From contig WBMW01003210.1 of assembly GCA_013396635.1 (NCBI GenBank), positions 209,882-273,881 on the forward strand: a stretch of 64,000 nt of DNA. Reading direction: 5' to 3'. A program made the translations under genes and the position numbers. Under the pieces are notes generated by a model, which was given only the letters and a program-made list of their open reading frames with translations, ran no database searches and was not told the DNA's origin. The first letter of the stretch is position 1. Every line of letters starts with the position of its first letter. This DNA is from Penelope pileata (Eukaryota; Chordata; Aves; Galliformes; Cracidae). Below are positions 1 to 10,656 of the stretch, piece after piece.

Positions 1-1382
1 ACATCTCTCTGTTTCCCAGGTGTGTACTGAAGAATATATACATATATATGCATATAAAGGAAAGCAACTGAAAAGAAAAATGTGTTGTTGCTTTGGTCTT
101 CACATTAGGAAGTTCTGTCAAGTGGATGACAAACACTTTTAACCCCCTTTTACACAGCTAGTATTTGTTTTTCAAATAGCATCTGTATGATGAAAAATAT
201 AAACAGCTCTGAAAGAAATAAGTAGTAACTGTAATTACACCTTGAGCAAACATTTTCTTAAGGACTAAAGTGAAGATTAATAATTCAACTTCTCTAAAGT
301 GTAGCAATACCAGCATTTTGCTTTCTTTTTGCTTCATTTGAAAAAATGTTTCAGAAATTATACAAAATTTAAAAAAAAAAAAATGGGAAACTTTGTTATG
401 AATATAGGATCCAAGCTGAATGAGAAAGACTGATTAAAACAGAGGACTGTGATTTGGGAAATCAGAACTCAATTGCTTATCAGAAATTTCTCTGTCAATG
501 TGAGCAGGTCCTGTTAGCGTTTCTTACTCTGAAAAACAGGAGTGCAGTGAGGCTCTTTCTTCCTTTTGTCTTCCCTCTGTCTCATCTTTAGATTGTAATA
601 GTGAATGATAGGGACTAAATCTAGCTATGTGTTTTTACAACAATACTATAATCAATTATAATCTTGGCCACCAAATACTTCTGTTCTACACAAATTAACA
701 CACTACAAAATTAAAAATTTGTTGTTTCTGTGTATAATAACCAGAACACACAAAACTGAAAAAAGCCATCCAAGCTTTCTTTGAAAAACAAATAAAAGAA
801 ACATTGCAAATGATTAATTATTCATTCAGGGACAATATTTATTTAAAATTTCTTTACTATACCAGAATGTTAAAAAGTAGATGAACAAACACTTCCAAAT
901 TTTCCAGATCCAGTGTGGTGCTTTATTTTCCTTTCTGCAAGGAAAAGAATCTACAGCTTGAGCAGTGCAAACAATGCTTTCAATTCATTCCCTGAAGCAA
1001 AAACAGAGAGGAAATAAAACTAATGTTAAACAAAATCCAAATTTTATTAATATACTTTAGCAATTAGAAATAAAACTAACTTATGTAAGAAAATTTGACG
1101 ATTTGCAACAAAATATTTTTCTTTTTATTTTTGCTTTTTTAAAATAAAACAAAAATTCAATATACTTCTTTTTAACATAAAAATTGAAAAGTTTCACTAA
1201 GTATTTAATCATTTCCAATATTTTGCACCAAAGTGAGTAGACAAAATCTCTGAAGAGGCCTTCTTTACCAGAATCTGCAGTTTTCAGTAAAAGATCCAAA
1301 AATTAAGTAGCTGTTCAGAATAAAGAAAGAAAAATGTTTAGAACTGTACACAAAACCTAACATAAGCACCATAAAGAACATC

Positions 1383-2180
1383 ACGAGGTTCAACAAATCT
1401 AAGTGCAGGGTGATGGCTTGTGCAGCTGGATCATGACAATGCCCACTATTATTACAAGCTGGGGGACAAAAGTATTGAGCACAGCCCTGCCGAAAAGGAC
1501 TTGGGGTACTGGTGGATGGCAAGCTGAACATGAGCCAGCAATGTGCCCTCACAGCCCAGAAACCCAACTGTATCCTGAGCTGCATCAAAATAAGCATGGC
1601 CAGCATGTTGAGGGAGGTGATCCTGCCTCTCTACCCTGTGCTGGTGAGACCTTACCTGGAGCACTGTGTCCAGTTATGGAGTCCTTAGTGCAGGAGAGAC
1701 ATGGACCTGTTGGAGTGCATCAAGAGAAGTTCTCCTCTGGTGACTAAAATGATCCAAGGGGTGGATCATCACTCCTACAAGGACAGACTGTGAGCTGGGG
1801 CTGTTCAGCCTGGAGAAGGCTCTGAGGCAACCTGATAGCAGCCTTTCAGTATCTAAAGGGGAGCTACAAGAAAGAAGGGGACAGACTTTTCAGTAGGGTC
1901 CACAGTGATAGAACAAGGGGAAATGGTTTCAAACTAAGAGAGAGGAGATTTAGGATGGATTTAAGGATAAAGTTTTTTACAATAAGGGTGGTGAAGCACT
2001 GGAACAGGTTGCCCGGAGATGTGGTGGAAGACCCATCCCTGGAGATACTCAAAGTCAGGCTGAACCAGGCTCTGAGCAATCTGATCTAGCTGTAGGTGTC
2101 CCTGTACATTGCAGGGGAGTTGGACTAGATGACCTTTAAAGATCCCTTCCAACTCTAAGTATTCTATGATGATTCTATGA
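1383..2180 (+). mobile_element. CR1 LINE fragment, sense, 5'-truncated
   Basis: The fragment matches the 3' part of CR1 ORF2 and the CR1 tail. Recognisable landmarks in order are the GTTCAACAA..AAGTGCAGGG segment, the ATGAGCCAGCAATGTGCCCT block, the CTGTTCAGCCTGGAGAAGG block, the GGAACAGGTTGCCC block, and the 3' terminal ATTCTATGAT/GATTCTATGA repeat. The frame is broken by stops and indels, so it encodes no protein. It lies in sense orientation within the CNTN6 intron. Confidence 0.92.
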
Positions 2181-2873
2181 AAGCAAAGAGCAGTTTTCAA
2201 AATATAGAACACAGTGAGGGACTAGAAGGAAAGCTATCTTCTAGCCCAAGTGTTCATGGTTTAACTTCAATGGTATTATCTACCACCTCTGAAAGTTTTC
2301 CCAAATTCTACATTTAAATTCAAATGTATAATATATAGGTAGCATTATTAGCACTTTTTAGCACCTCAGAACCCCTGCTGTCATACATAAAGCCCTCAGC
2401 AATATCAGTTCTGTACATAACATTTTTCTTTAATAAAAACTACTGTTTTTCATGCCTATATAACTTGTGATGATAAAATACGCACAAAATGTTTAACAAT
2501 TGGTCATTGTGTTTAGGCTTTGTATATAAGCTTTACATTTTCTTCATTTATATTTTAAGCATATTGTCAAAGGCTTCCTTAGGGTGGGTGAGGTTTATGT
2601 ATTTTGTGCTTGCTCTTAAAGAAAATATTAAAGGTTGTTTTGTTCTTTTTTTTAGAGACATTCTAAGTCTGTTGAGTTTTACTTCCATTTTCAGCATATC
2701 ACACTGCTTCCATTAAAATAGCAACTCTGCAAGAAACAAATCCTGTTGTTTCTGTTCAAATTAAGCTTTGCCAAAGTCATTTTCATATTCTTATTTGCTT
2801 ATCTTAAGTAAAGGTTTAAATGTCAATGTGTAACAGTGTGCAACCACTATGACTCACATTTACTATGACCATG

Positions 2874-3179
2874 TGTAGGGAAACAGTTGATCACAGCATG
2901 AACTGATGATTGAGCGCATGGTGGATGGGCGTGGCTGGCCGGGGGAATACTGGTAGATCATTTGCACCTGTGACCAGAAGGGGTGGACTAGGCTTAGATA
3001 AGGGACAGCCAGGCAGAGCAGAAAGTAGCTTGAGAGAGAGAAGATTGTGAAGCAGTCTGAGAAAGAGAGAAGATCAGAAAGCAGGTGGAGAAGCAGCAGC
3101 ATGAGGAAGGAGCTGAGACCCTAGCTCCAGATGAAACAAATGGTGTAGCTGTACAAGTTTTGGGGCTTTGTCTGTTATA
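2874..3179 (+). mobile_element. solo-LTR-like element, copy A1
   Basis: About 306 bp with ends TGTAGGGAAACAG ... TCTGTTATA. It is a close relative of the 310-bp element at 60226-60535, which lies on the minus strand and starts and ends at the same points (TGTA...TACA). The shared boundaries and TG...CA-type ends point to a solo LTR of an endogenous retrovirus. The flanks CCATG and CCACA may be a decayed 5-bp target duplication. No retroviral coding sequence is present. Confidence 0.65.
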
Positions 3180-3386
3180 CCACATATATTCACCTTGTCT
3201 GCCAAACTTGCAAAGCATGTGTTTTAGTACCATTTGTTGATTGTATCATTGGAACAATACAGAGAAACAAGTTTAACTTTTACTCTAAGAGTAGCTGAAG
3301 AAATAAAACAAAAAAGGAGTTGACTTGATCCCAAAGGGATTACTGTCTAAGAATAAAATGAGAGAAAAGCAATACTAGATTGTCTT

Positions 3387-3879
3387 AGAGTCATAGAATG
3401 ATTTAGGTTGGAAGGGACCTTAGAGATCATCTTGTTCCAAGCCCCTGCCATGGGCAAGGACACCTCCCACTAGATCACGTTGTCCAAAGCCCCATCCAGC
3501 CTGGCCTTGAACGCTTCCAGGGAGGGGGCATCCACAGCTTCTCTGGGCAACCTGTTCCAGTGTCTCACAACCCTCACAGAGAAGAATTTCCTCCTTATAT
3601 CTAGTGTAAATCTACCCTCTTTCAGTTTATAACCATTACCCCTTGTCCTGTCATTATCTATCCTTGTAAAAAAAGTCCCTCCCTAGCTTTCCTGTAGGCC
3701 CCTTCAGGTACTGGAAGGCTGCTATCAGGTCCCCCCGCAGCCTTCTCTTCTCCAGGCTGAACAACCCCAACTCTCTCAGCCTATCCTTGTAGGGGAGGTG
3801 CTCCAGCCCTCTGATCATCTTCGTGGCCTTCCTCTGGACCCACTCCAACAGCTCAATGTCCTTCTTGTGTTGGGGGCCC
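3387..3879 (-). mobile_element. CR1 LINE fragment, antisense, 5'-truncated
   Basis: Read on the minus strand this ends in the CR1 3' tail (the + strand starts AGAGTCATAGAATGATTTAGG). It contains the blocks TTCAGCCTGGAGAAGAGAAG and CACTGGAACAGGTTGCCC in reverse complement. A 64-codon minus-strand frame (3654-3848) is a surviving piece of ORF2 (EWVQRKATKMIRGLEHLP). No complete frame is present. Confidence 0.92.
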
Positions 3880-4954
3880 TTTTTGTCAGCAAAGAGGCTA
3901 ATGAGAAAGCTTTAAGATGAATTGGAAACATAAAATCAAGCTAAGCATAGTCACATCTGGTGGTACTAAGAACCAGTGTTAAGCCAAAGAGTGATTCATT
4001 TCCCCATATGTGGCATTCTGTGATCTTATAAAATGAGATATTGGCACAGCAAAGAACTCCTAGTGGGGTTGTATTTATTCCAAAGATACAATGCTAAATT
4101 TCTCAGCTTTGTGGTAGACATTAAGACCAGAGTAATTTTATTGTGCCCCAGGAGTATGGACTCTGTCTGAGAGACAAGTTCAGACATCGCACCTGTGTTT
4201 TTGGTGCAAATATTTCTCCATGTGTGTCATTGTCTAGAATTAACAACTTAAAGATTGAGAAGTCACTAATTGGATGGCAATAAACAGGTTGTGAGTGAGG
4301 AAATTCAGATATAAAACTGATATAAAGGTGATGTTGCTGAAAAGGTTGATAATATACAACCTCAAGGCCTGGCAAAAATGTTTTCTTTTAGTAGTTTTCT
4401 TCACTTAGCACATTTCAAAATGTTCTTCTCTGACTAAATAATCTGCTTTGGTGCAATGCGGAGGAAATTTATTCCTTTGACACATTTATTCTTTTAATGG
4501 TTATTCATTTGAGAGAGTTTTGCTGTGCAAATGTACATTTTAGTTTGGTGCAAAATAAATTCATTGTCTTGACAGTTTTATTCTTTTAACATTTATTCAT
4601 TTAAATAGGGCTTCAGTCTGCAAAGCTATTAGCAAAAAAATTTTAGAAAGAGGACACTGCTGGTTAAATAAGTCCATCACGTTGGATGCTTCAAAGGAGT
4701 ACAGTATTTTCTCCCATTAGTAACATGGCATCTACATAAACACTTCATTCATCTTTATAATTTAACCAAAAAAAATCTTAGAAAGGCAAGAGAAAATAAG
4801 CATTAAACACAGTTTAAATATTCTCTATTAGAGATGGTATGATAGTTTTTGCATGCCAGTTAATTGATAGATGATTGTTGATCTGCATCTTTTCTGTAGA
4901 ATGGTTGTCCCAGTACAGCACAATTTTTATTCTTTTTTGCTATGATTATTATTA

Positions 4955-5497
4955 GCTAGGTTGCTCTGAAAGTGATGCCTTCTATTTATTTCCATGGAAA
5001 CTACAACAGAAACAAAGAGCACAACAACATTATCTGATAGAGCAATTTCTAAGCTACAAAGCACTACTTTTCAAGATAGTCACCACAATTAGCTATGGAT
5101 TTTCCCCAGCAATAGACAAGAGACTGCGTGCTGCACTCATAAACATCTGCACTAGAAGAGGTGCCCCACTGGTGCTGTTGCCCCTGCTGAAATGCACCAC
5201 CACAACCTTACCCTGCTCACATCCACTGTTTGGTCTCCATAAATGTTCAACAAGTGTCAATGAATGTCAGTGGGTGCAACTTTTTCTGCATGGGGGAATT
5301 CAGTGCCACACCTTTGCTTCATTCGCAATTCTATGTCAGACACCATCTTGTCAGACTGCCCCTCTGCTGCCATCTGTCACACAGCAACAAAATGTAATTG
5401 AATATTGGCAGGAAAGTTCAACCTCTACTGCCATCCACCTCTGACATCATGGGCCAACATAATAAAATAGAAGGCATTACTTTCAGGGCAGCCCTTG
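4955..5497. mobile_element. non-autonomous mariner-like DNA transposon
   Basis: A 543-bp element flanked by TA on both sides (4953-4954 and 5498-5499). The ends form imperfect terminal inverted repeats: GGTTGCTCTGAAAGTGATGCC near the left end, and the reverse complement of GGCATTACTTTCAGGGCAGCC at the right. Read on the minus strand, one segment resembles the N-terminal part of a mariner-type transposase (HAEKVAPTDIH ... NIYGDQTVDVS), broken by stops. It looks like an internally deleted relative of full-length avian mariners (Galluhop type, roughly 1.2 kb). The family name is an inference. Confidence 0.7.
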
Positions 5498-7224
5498 TAT
5501 TTTGACGGAGGGCAATTCCTCACAATTCAATATTGTATAAATCTATTTCTGAAGGGAAAATTTTATTAAAGTATATAAATATTGGGTATTAGTTTAACCT
5601 TTTTCATATCTCCAGTCAGTATAATGAGATAAATCCTTGCCATTGCTTAGACAGGGTCTAATCCTTGCCATATCTTAGGATGGGATGGATCTCTCCAAAG
5701 CCCTGCATTCACTGGAGATGTCCTGTTGACTACATGCTCAGGCTGGATAGCTGGTTTCCCAATAGCTAAAGTTTAACTGCAAGGCAGTTCAATCATCTGA
5801 TTTTACACAATTCAAGAGCTTTCATCAGAGTAACTATGAAAGATATCACTTATCATTTGTGAAAGGAATAGGAAGAAAGGAAAAGATCTATGTTTGCCAG
5901 ATGAATGCAGCTTTATTGAAGAGAGATTTTTCACAATTAGAAATTGCCCTTATCATTCTGTTTAGAGACACAGATAAAAGGTCAAAAAAATAATTTTAGA
6001 AATATATGTATAACGAGTTTCTCACTTTTACCACATTTCCAGTGTTGTATATCAGAAGCAATTCATAAACTCTGTGAGATTGTATTAGTAATGGGGAAAA
6101 AAAAAAAAGAAAAAAAGCAACAAAAATGAGTTTATGTTCTTTAAAGGGGAGATCGGTTTAAAAAGACTCCAGATTAATTCTGAAGTTGTACGTGAAATTT
6201 CAGGATCCGGTAACAACTACATTCTCATTGAACTTACGTTGTTAATGATCAACATGGGAAACAGAAAGGATTGCATACATTCATTTAAAAGTATTTTTCT
6301 TTATATAGTTCAAAGGTGCAATGTTACTCAATAAATAAGCTCAATAATATGCAATAAGACCTTAACAGTTAATTTCACATGGTACTTTTCTACTAATGAT
6401 CTATATACTACTATAAGGAAGAAAATAGGAAGTTTATATCTCATGGTATGTTTAATCAAATAATGCAAGCACTACATGCTTGCAGTAAATAAACTCAAGA
6501 CATTAGTTATTTTTGAAGCTTCATTAGGAATACTAAATAAGAGAAAAGGAATTACGCAATTCCAATAGAATAACTAATATTTCTGAAGTTTTACAGATTA
6601 TGGTAACCTATAGATGGCTTCAATTTGTAGAGAACTATGTAGTACAGTTTCCTGTATTTTGTAAAAAATGATAAGGGGTTTTTAAGGATGGTAACTAAAA
6701 TTTCTGAAAATTAGATCCCCGATAAGGCATTCTAGAATATATTTAAAAGAACTAAAACATTCTAAATCAAACAATTTAAGTCTAATGACCTGGGAAATAG
6801 TAGAGAGATATTAATTAATTCCTAAAATTTTACCTAAAGTTTTGAAAATGTCAGGTTCCCTGGTATTTGATTTTTGAAATGTTTTTTGAAAAAGTGCACA
6901 TGCTGATAAGGTAAATATTGTTTTATCTCTCCGCTTATCTCTCAGCTGATATATTTACATTGAAATTTTGACTAACCTGCAGAATAAACACTGCTTAAGC
7001 AACTTTTTATTTCAGCATTCATACTTTCCTTCTCAGTTTATGTTCTCTTTGAGTTGATTGTGGAATTCCATGAAATGTAATGAGCAAAGTTTCTTTACCA
7101 AAGTGTTCTGTGTTTGTTATTTCTGTTCTTATTTAAAAGCCTTGTGTCTTCTACAGCAGTTTATTGCTATAGGGAAAACTTCAATAACTTGGACATTCTG
7201 ATTTTTCTTCCTTTTTGCTCACAG

Positions 7225-7295
7225 TTCCAAAGACACCTCCAGCTAATGTAAGTGGAAGAAGTGGAAGGCGACATGAATTAGTAATAGCATGGGAG
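7225..7295 (+). CDS. CNTN6: CNTN6 exon: first half of FN3 domain 2 (start)
   Basis: This 71-bp exon is flanked by an ACAG acceptor and a GTAAGG donor. It enters in phase 1 (a G from the missing upstream exon completes the Val codon) and leaves in phase 0. It encodes VPKTPPANVSGRSGR followed by HELVIAWE. The Pro-rich linker and the L-V-x-x-W strand B with its core Trp are typical of the start of an FN3 domain. NVS is a possible N-glycosylation site. The exon before it (end of FN3 domain 1) was not found in 1-7224, so that intron is longer than 7.2 kb. Confidence 0.88.
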
Positions 7296-10200
7296 GTAAG
7301 GGACTTTTCTGATTAAAGGTCTTGTTTCATGTTTTCTTCTTTGAGAGAAAAGTAAACAGTACTGTGTTGGGGTTTCCTTAGAGTAAATACTGTCAAGATA
7401 TGAACACAAAATAGTGTTTCTAAAGTTTCAAATTAATGTGCATTTTCATTTGATTTGAGGACACTGTGGTGAGTCTGTCTCCTTAGTGGCAACTCCAAAG
7501 TTGTCCTAATTCCTCAGCCTTTTCTTCCAGAAGCTTAGATTGTCTTGATTTTTTTTGATCTTAAGTGAATGATACATAGATGAAATAATAGCTAAAGGAA
7601 GAGAAGGAATCTCCCTTCACTACATTTAAAATTAAATTAAGAAAGAATAAAATTCTTGAAGCATTTCATAAAAGCAGAAATCTAAAGACCTGAAGCAGAA
7701 TTTTACTTTGAGAAGATATTTGTGATACAAGATGCAACACAGATGCAACCGTGACAATGGGCAACTGGAGGAGTGGGAGTTGCTTTCTCTGATAAATAAC
7801 ACAGTAGAGCAGAAACTTTTCTTGACATGCTTTCAGAACTTCTAGATTCATCACTAAGACTTTCAGTGTAAATATATACATTTATTTTATATATTAAAAA
7901 ATAAAAATCCATCAAAAAAAGATAGGGAATTTCAATGAAAAATTTCAAGCCTGGCCACTTTTATGAGTGATTCAGATTGTAGGAAACACATAGATTTCTG
8001 ATGAACTACTTAAAGTGACAAATTTGAGGACATGTGAAGAGCACATGTTCTCTGTTACATCTGTCTTCCCCAATACCAATGATCTGGGACTTCTGAGATA
8101 GCACTATTTTCAGTTTAGTTGTAATTTTCAGACTACTAATAGCAATATCTCTCCAACTGGGTGAGAACATGCAGAATCCCAAAAAAAAAAAAACTCAGGT
8201 GTCTGGAACTGTATCTGTTGTAAACTGGCCTAATTCCCATCCTTAATTCATATAGTACTAGTGTGTTTATGGTGTTCCCTAAGTGACAGGAGTGGGGTTT
8301 TGCTGGAGTGTATTGTATCTCCTTCTCTGTCAAGGACTGAAGTCTTCCAAAGCAAACCAGAGATGCATTCAGGGTGTCCCATCCTGTAGCACAAGTATAA
8401 TAGATAATTAAGAATTAGCAACTGTCATAACATAACTTTCAGGACACAATGACATTTTTTCTATTGAAGATATTTTATTATTCTTCTTTTATAGCTAAGG
8501 GATGTAAATCACCAATAAGACAAAAGGTGTCAATCCTTCTCCAACGTTTATGATAAACACGCTGTTTCTATCAACACTTAGTGCTGTTCTTCTTAATGAT
8601 GATACTTTCAGTGAACTATAATTTCACATACCTCTTAAACTGCATAGAGTCATTAATCAAAATAAGATAATGAAATGACATTTTAACTGTGTCACTCATA
8701 AATCATGAAGTGAACATATTTACATTTTTTAATAGTTTGAAAGATTTCTAACATTTCTAGTTTTAGTCACTTATTTCTTCAAGAAATGGTAAAAAGAGCA
8801 AAACACAAAAACATGCAATGGGAAATAAGAACTAACCTTGGTACATTGGATAATACTCTGAGTGGTATCAACAACTCACTACAAACTACTGTGCTTTCTG
8901 GTTTAGCCACTGCATTTCCATAAGGCACAGCCACAGTAGAAGTTAGCATGGTTCCAGTACAGTCAACCTGTGCTTTTGCAGAATCCAAACAAGTCTTAAT
9001 TGGACTTACATAGGCAGTAAGAGTTCAAAAAGTACTTTGAAATCTGAAGATCATACTGGGATGGTATGTGGGTTTCTGGGAACTCAGGAAGAATAATCTG
9101 CTTAGGCCACTGAATTATTCTCAGCAGGTTTGAACAACATTTTAATTCCCCAACTTTAATTCACATACCATATATTTATCATTTGCAGTGAAATTCAAAG
9201 TTTCTGCAACTTCTCTTTTGTTTCTGTTCTTTGAGGGTTTTGTTTTGTTTTGATTTGTTTTTGTGTAGTGACTGTCTACTGTCAAATCCATAAATATTGT
9301 AAAGAACTCCAAGGCTTCTCCTTTCCAGCTCAGACTGCTAGATTACAAAGTCTGTCTTGTTTTTGCCTCCTCTAATTTTGGACTTGTTGATTTATTTATT
9401 TTATTTTTTCCTTGGATGAGCAGTGCACAGTTTCAGAAGGCTGGATAGAAAATGGTCTCTTTGAGTGAGTTGCCTGGTGATGAGGCTTTCATTTACAATG
9501 CAGAGGGTAAAGTATTCTGCACCCCCTGCACCTCTGCTCTGATTCACATGTTCATTAGCTGAAAATCTAAGATGGGCTCTTCAAGACATGGTGTTTAGGC
9601 ACCTTTTTGGCATTTCCCACAGGCTTATTATGCTGACATCTGTTAGAGATAATCTCATGCCTAGCCTAGTCCCTTGACTTTATAGCAATTGTAGGCAGTA
9701 AATTAGCATGAAAAACTCCATTCTTTCAGCTGTACATTCAAGATTTAACTTTTGCAATGTTCAGTCTCACAACAGGTAAATCCCTTTGCTGACTTGTCAG
9801 CTTGTGGAAAATGTGTCCCAATTTAAGTGTCTGATTTCACAGATTCTCTGAGATGAGAAGAGCAAATAAGATTTTTTTTTCATTAAGACTTTCAGCTTGA
9901 GAGTTAGGACCACCAGGTTTATTACATTATATCCTAAGCCTCAAATTGAACCCTAGGATTAAATTGCTAACTTGACAATATTTTTGGATACAGAAATTAG
10001 ACAGTCTGGCAGCTAAAGCCCAAGAAACTCTCATTGTAATGTGTCATTCATATTATATTTTAGGAATCCTTACAAAAATACGTTGTTCTATATCTTTCAC
10101 AAGACCAGTTGAAGGGGCTATTCCATTAATATACCAGGCGTTAAAGCATTAACCAGAAAGTGGGAAGTACAGAAGAAATATCTTTCTGAGCCCAAGAGCT

Positions 10201-10421
10201 CATTCAGTTCTGGCATAGTGGCCTAGCTATGGCCAATCAGTGAAGAAACTCTCTTACAAGCTTCCTCTTCAGAAGCAATTGTATTCTCAAGCACGATAAG
10301 TAAAATTCTGTAGTGCAACTGTAAGAGACCGCCCTGACACAAAGTTACAGTAAATCACTGAGTGATTGCTTTCTAAAGTAGTAAAACCACATCTAATCAT
10401 TATCTGAACTTTATTTTTTAG
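7296..10421 (+). other. CNTN6: CNTN6 intron, no recognisable features
   Basis: This 3.1-kb intron is phase 0 and AT-rich. I see no CR1, LTR or coding stretch in it. Short open frames here lack any family resemblance. Confidence 0.8.
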
Positions 10422-10656
10422 CCAGTATCAGAAGAGTTTCAGAGTGGAGAAGGATTTGGTTACATTGTAGCCTTCAGACCCAATGGAACACGTGGTTGGA
10501 AGGAAAAAATGGTGACATCTTCAGATGCTGCAAAGTTCATCTATAGAGATGAAAGTGTTCCACCTCTGACTCCTTTTGAGGTGAAAGTTGGTGTTTACAA
10601 TAACAAAGGAGATGGTCCCTTCAGCCCTATTGTTGTCATCTGCTCAGCTGATGGAG
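10422..10656 (+). CDS. CNTN6: CNTN6 exon: remainder of FN3 domain 2
   Basis: This 235-bp exon has a TTTTTTAG acceptor and a GTCAGT donor, phase 0 in and phase 1 out. It encodes PVSEEFQSGEGFGYIVAF followed by a region with PNGTRGWKEKM and ends CSADG. Visible FN3 hallmarks are the G-Y-I-V-A-F strand C, the L-T-P-F-E-V-K-V strand F with the Tyr-corner equivalent, and N-N-K-G-D-G-P-F-S in the F-G loop region. NGT is a potential glycosylation site. The phase 1 exit (last base G) completes a Glu codon with the next exon at 19586. An open frame that starts with a Met inside this exon and runs into the intron is a read-through shadow. Confidence 0.93.

Larger units (their letters stand above)
1..7224 (+). 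other. CNTN6: CNTN6 intron (3' portion), with repeats
   Basis: This is the downstream part of the intron preceding the exon at 7225. I looked for the end of FN3 domain 1 and saw no matching coding stretch. It contains a sense CR1, an LTR-like element, an antisense CR1 and a mariner relic, annotated separately. The rest (1-1382, 2181-2873, 3880-4954, 5498-7224) is AT-rich DNA in which I recognise nothing. Confidence 0.8.

Noticed and set aside
1..60. TTTCCCAG near the window start as a splice acceptor with an exon after it
   Set aside because: The following sequence has no contactin-like translation in any frame and no matching donor at a suitable phase.
5172..5444. 90-codon plus-strand frame
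   Set aside because: It lies inside the mariner-like element and runs antisense to the transposase remnant.
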